Assembly: GCA_947258635.1 (NCBI GenBank)
Contig: CAMYJM010000126.1
Coordinates: forward strand, 1-7,859
From: an uncultured Acidimicrobiaceae bacterium
Lineage (GTDB): Bacteria; Actinomycetota; Acidimicrobiia; Spongiisociales; UBA5794
DNA: 7,859 nt
Direction of reading: 5' to 3'
The translations under genes were made by a program, and so were the position numbers. The notes under the pieces are model-generated. The model was given only the letters and a program-made list of their open reading frames with translations. It made no database searches and was not told the origin of the DNA. Positions 6,539 through 7,859 of this stretch are shown here, piece after piece (positions within the stretch are counted from its first letter, which is position 1; every line of letters begins with the position of its first letter).

Positions 6539-7673
6539 CTATCCCACGATGTCGTACATGGCCGCCGCCAGCGCCTTGCCGGTCGGGTTCCCCAGCAGCC
6601 CGGGAGCCATCTTGTTCATCACGTAGGCGAAGGTCAGTCTGCGATCGACGTCGACGATGACGGACGACCCACCCCAGCCGCCCCAGAAGCACACCTTGCC
6701 GTCGGTGCGTCCATGGTTGATGTGCGGGAAGGTCTCGTTCACGAGGCCGTAGCCGATCCCGAAGCGGAGAGGGAAACCCAGCACCAGATCGACACCGTTG
6801 GATTGCTCCTCGAAGATGAGGTCGATCGTGCCGGGCGACAGCAGGCTCACGCCCGGCACCTCGCCCCCATTCGCCACAATCGATTGGATCTGGACCACCG
6901 ACCGGTCCGGAAACACGGGCTACAACCCCGGAGGGGCCGGGGGCGACGCTTCGGGGAACTACACGGACGCTTTCGGCGGAACGTCGAGCGCTTGTCCAGG
7001 GGCCGCCGGCGTGGCGGCATTGGTGTTGGGGCGCAACCCGAACCTGCGCTGGGACGAGGTCAAGGATCTGTTGAAGCGCGGCTGCGATGTGGAAATCGGC
7101 ACCGAGCGGACCTGCGATCTCCTCGGCGAAGAACGTGCCGAGAGATCTGCCGGTGATACGGCGGATGACCTCGCCGACCAGATGACCCTGGTTGAGGCTG
7201 TGATAACCCGAGGCCCTACCCGGCTCCCACCACGGTTCCTGGGCAGCCAACATCGCCACCGCCTTGTCCCAGTCGTAGAGGTCGTCGAGGACGACCGGCT
7301 GCTCCCATGCGGGGACCCCCGAAGTGTGCGCCAGCAGGTGGCGCACCTGCACGGCCTCCTTGCCGTTGGCCGCGAACTCGCCCCAATACCGGGCGACCGG
7401 GGAAAAAACGTCGAGCTCCCCGCGCTCGACGAGCACGAGCGCACACAGACTCGTCATGGGCTTGGTCGTGGACCACACGTTGGTGATCGTGTCCATCTCC
7501 CACGGCACCGTCTCCTCGTGATCGGCCCAGCCGCCCCACATATCGACAACCATCTCCCCGTCGATCGTGAGCGCCACCGACGCCCCGAGATCGGCTCTCG
7601 AATCGAGCTGGGCGGCCAGGATGTCGCCCAAAGCGGTGAACCGTTCGTCGCACCTGCCGCTGATCTCGCTCAT
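6539..7673 (-). pseudogene. EstB/class-C beta-lactamase-type serine hydrolase, disrupted in the middle
   Basis: Residues 1-196 (7673 to about 7086) are a normal family N-terminus. The nucleophile motif is S68-T-T-K71 (SxxK), with HTSG at 116-119, Y157-H-S159 as the YxN/YxS-type motif, and a clear GPLGADFHI ending. Homology then stops. It resumes in another frame from about 6904 (RSVVQIQ, GEVPGVSLLSP) and ends normally at TAG 6539, with FWGGWGG in the place of the third active-site motif. The family usually has about 75-80 more residues between these parts (my recollection of 390-400 residue members). Instead there are about 180 bp of a different gene. Continuing the first frame gives nonsense to a stop at 6426. 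No active full-length enzyme can be made as written. Intact relatives are esterases, peptidases or lactamases. The start at ATG 7673 lies 9 nt after the BTAD gene's stop, so translation is probably coupled. Confidence 0.85.
6894..7088 (+). pseudogene. Fragment of a subtilisin-family (S8) peptidase gene
   Basis: Plus-strand codons read TTDRSGNTGYN, NYTDAF, then GGTSSACPGAAGVAAL and NPNLRWDEVKDLLKRGCD. This is the classic end of a subtilase catalytic domain: GTSxAxP with the nucleophile Ser at 6984-6986, followed by the AGVAAL helix and the NPxLxWxEVK segment. No Asp or His part of the triad, signal peptide or start lies in the window. The frame stays open on both sides only by reading antisense to the hydrolase. 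The fragment replaces the middle of the hydrolase gene in opposite orientation. It is certainly not an expressed peptidase here. An intact parent gene elsewhere in the genome is expected if this is a copy. Confidence 0.85.
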
Positions 7674-7682
7674 GCGTCGACG

Positions 7683-7859
7683 CTACCCACCCGGCCGGTG
7701 CCGCGCCGAGAGGACCTCCAACCCGGGATCCTGCACCAAGATGCGGTCTTCGAGCCGCCGGATCCGGGCTGATGGCTCGATTCCGAATTCCTCGGCGAGC
7801 CGGTGACGCAGATCCCAGCCGGCGCGAAGCGCCTCGGCTTGCCGTGCCGAGCGGTACAG
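7683..7859 (-). CDS. C-terminal end of a BTAD-domain (SARP/AfsR-like) protein, partial
   Basis: Reading leftward from the right edge, 58 codons precede TAG (7683-7685). The peptide begins LYRSARQAEALRAGWDLRH, continues RLAEEFGIEPSARIRRLE and ends DRILVQDPGLEVLSARHRPGG. The 'Y-RAxRQAEAL...L-x-EE-x-GIEPS-x-x-x-RLE-x-x-IL-x-QDP-x-L' pattern is the end of the bacterial transcriptional activator domain, a TPR-like helical domain behind an OmpR-type DNA-binding domain in SARP/AfsR/EmbR-type regulators and in some adenylate cyclase-like or kinase-linked proteins. The N-terminal part lies outside the window, so DNA binding cannot be confirmed. The protein ends shortly after the domain, which fits a small SARP or a C-terminal BTAD. 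It is the first gene of a minus-strand pair with the hydrolase, 9 nt apart. Confidence 0.85.
   Translation of the reverse strand: MYRSARQAEALRAGWDLRHRLAEEFGIEPSARIRRLEDRILVQDPGLEVLSARHRPGG

Noticed and set aside
6426..7085. Minus-strand continuation of the hydrolase frame to a stop at 6426
   Set aside because: After residue 196 it reads out of frame through the subtilase segment and into the RemA-like gene. The real C-terminus is in another frame, ending at 6539.
6798..7772. Plus-strand frame of 324 codons taken as a complete subtilase gene
   Set aside because: Only about 65 codons (6894-7088) resemble a subtilase. The flanks are antisense to the hydrolase, and there is no Asp/His triad region or signal peptide.

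Overview
The window is GC-rich, gene-dense bacterial DNA. It most likely comes from an actinobacterium, possibly Acidimicrobiia-like. The pointers are strong GC preference at third codon positions, GTG and TTG starts, a secreted protein with long Thr/Pro linkers, and the tail of a BTAD-type (SARP/AfsR-like) regulator. The lineage is an inference from style, not from a marker gene. I see no rRNA, tRNA, CRISPR array, transposase or integrase.

Layout, left to right. Positions 1-264 hold no gene I can support. A lipoprotein gene (265-1080, minus) diverges from a small hypothetical gene (1267-1665, plus) whose product looks like two copies of one fold unit. That gene converges on a secreted c-type cytochrome gene (1826-2638, minus), and two GC-rich hairpins lie between them. 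The cytochrome carries a Thr-rich linker and a C-terminal Cys/His domain. Divergent from it is the largest gene (2839-5292, plus), a dimethylglycine/sarcosine dehydrogenase-type flavoprotein with a fused GcvT-like folate module. It is followed by an arylamine N-acetyltransferase gene (plus, to 6090). A small RemA/DUF370-like or FlbD-like gene (6100-6453, minus) converges on that.

The right end is a minus-strand unit. The last 58 codons of a BTAD-domain protein (7683-7859) are followed after 9 nt by an EstB/class-C-type serine hydrolase gene. This hydrolase gene is broken. About 75-80 codons of its middle appear to be replaced by about 180 bp, in the opposite orientation, encoding the catalytic-Ser end of a subtilisin-family (S8) peptidase. 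This is the most unusual feature of the window. It is either a real illegitimate recombination or an assembly/amplification chimera.

Functionally, the flavoprotein points to one-carbon metabolism from methylated glycines: demethylation with transfer of the C1 unit to tetrahydrofolate. The cytochrome may be an extracytoplasmic electron carrier. The neighbouring genes do not form one obvious pathway. I found no convincing evidence of a new multi-gene defence or mobile system here.
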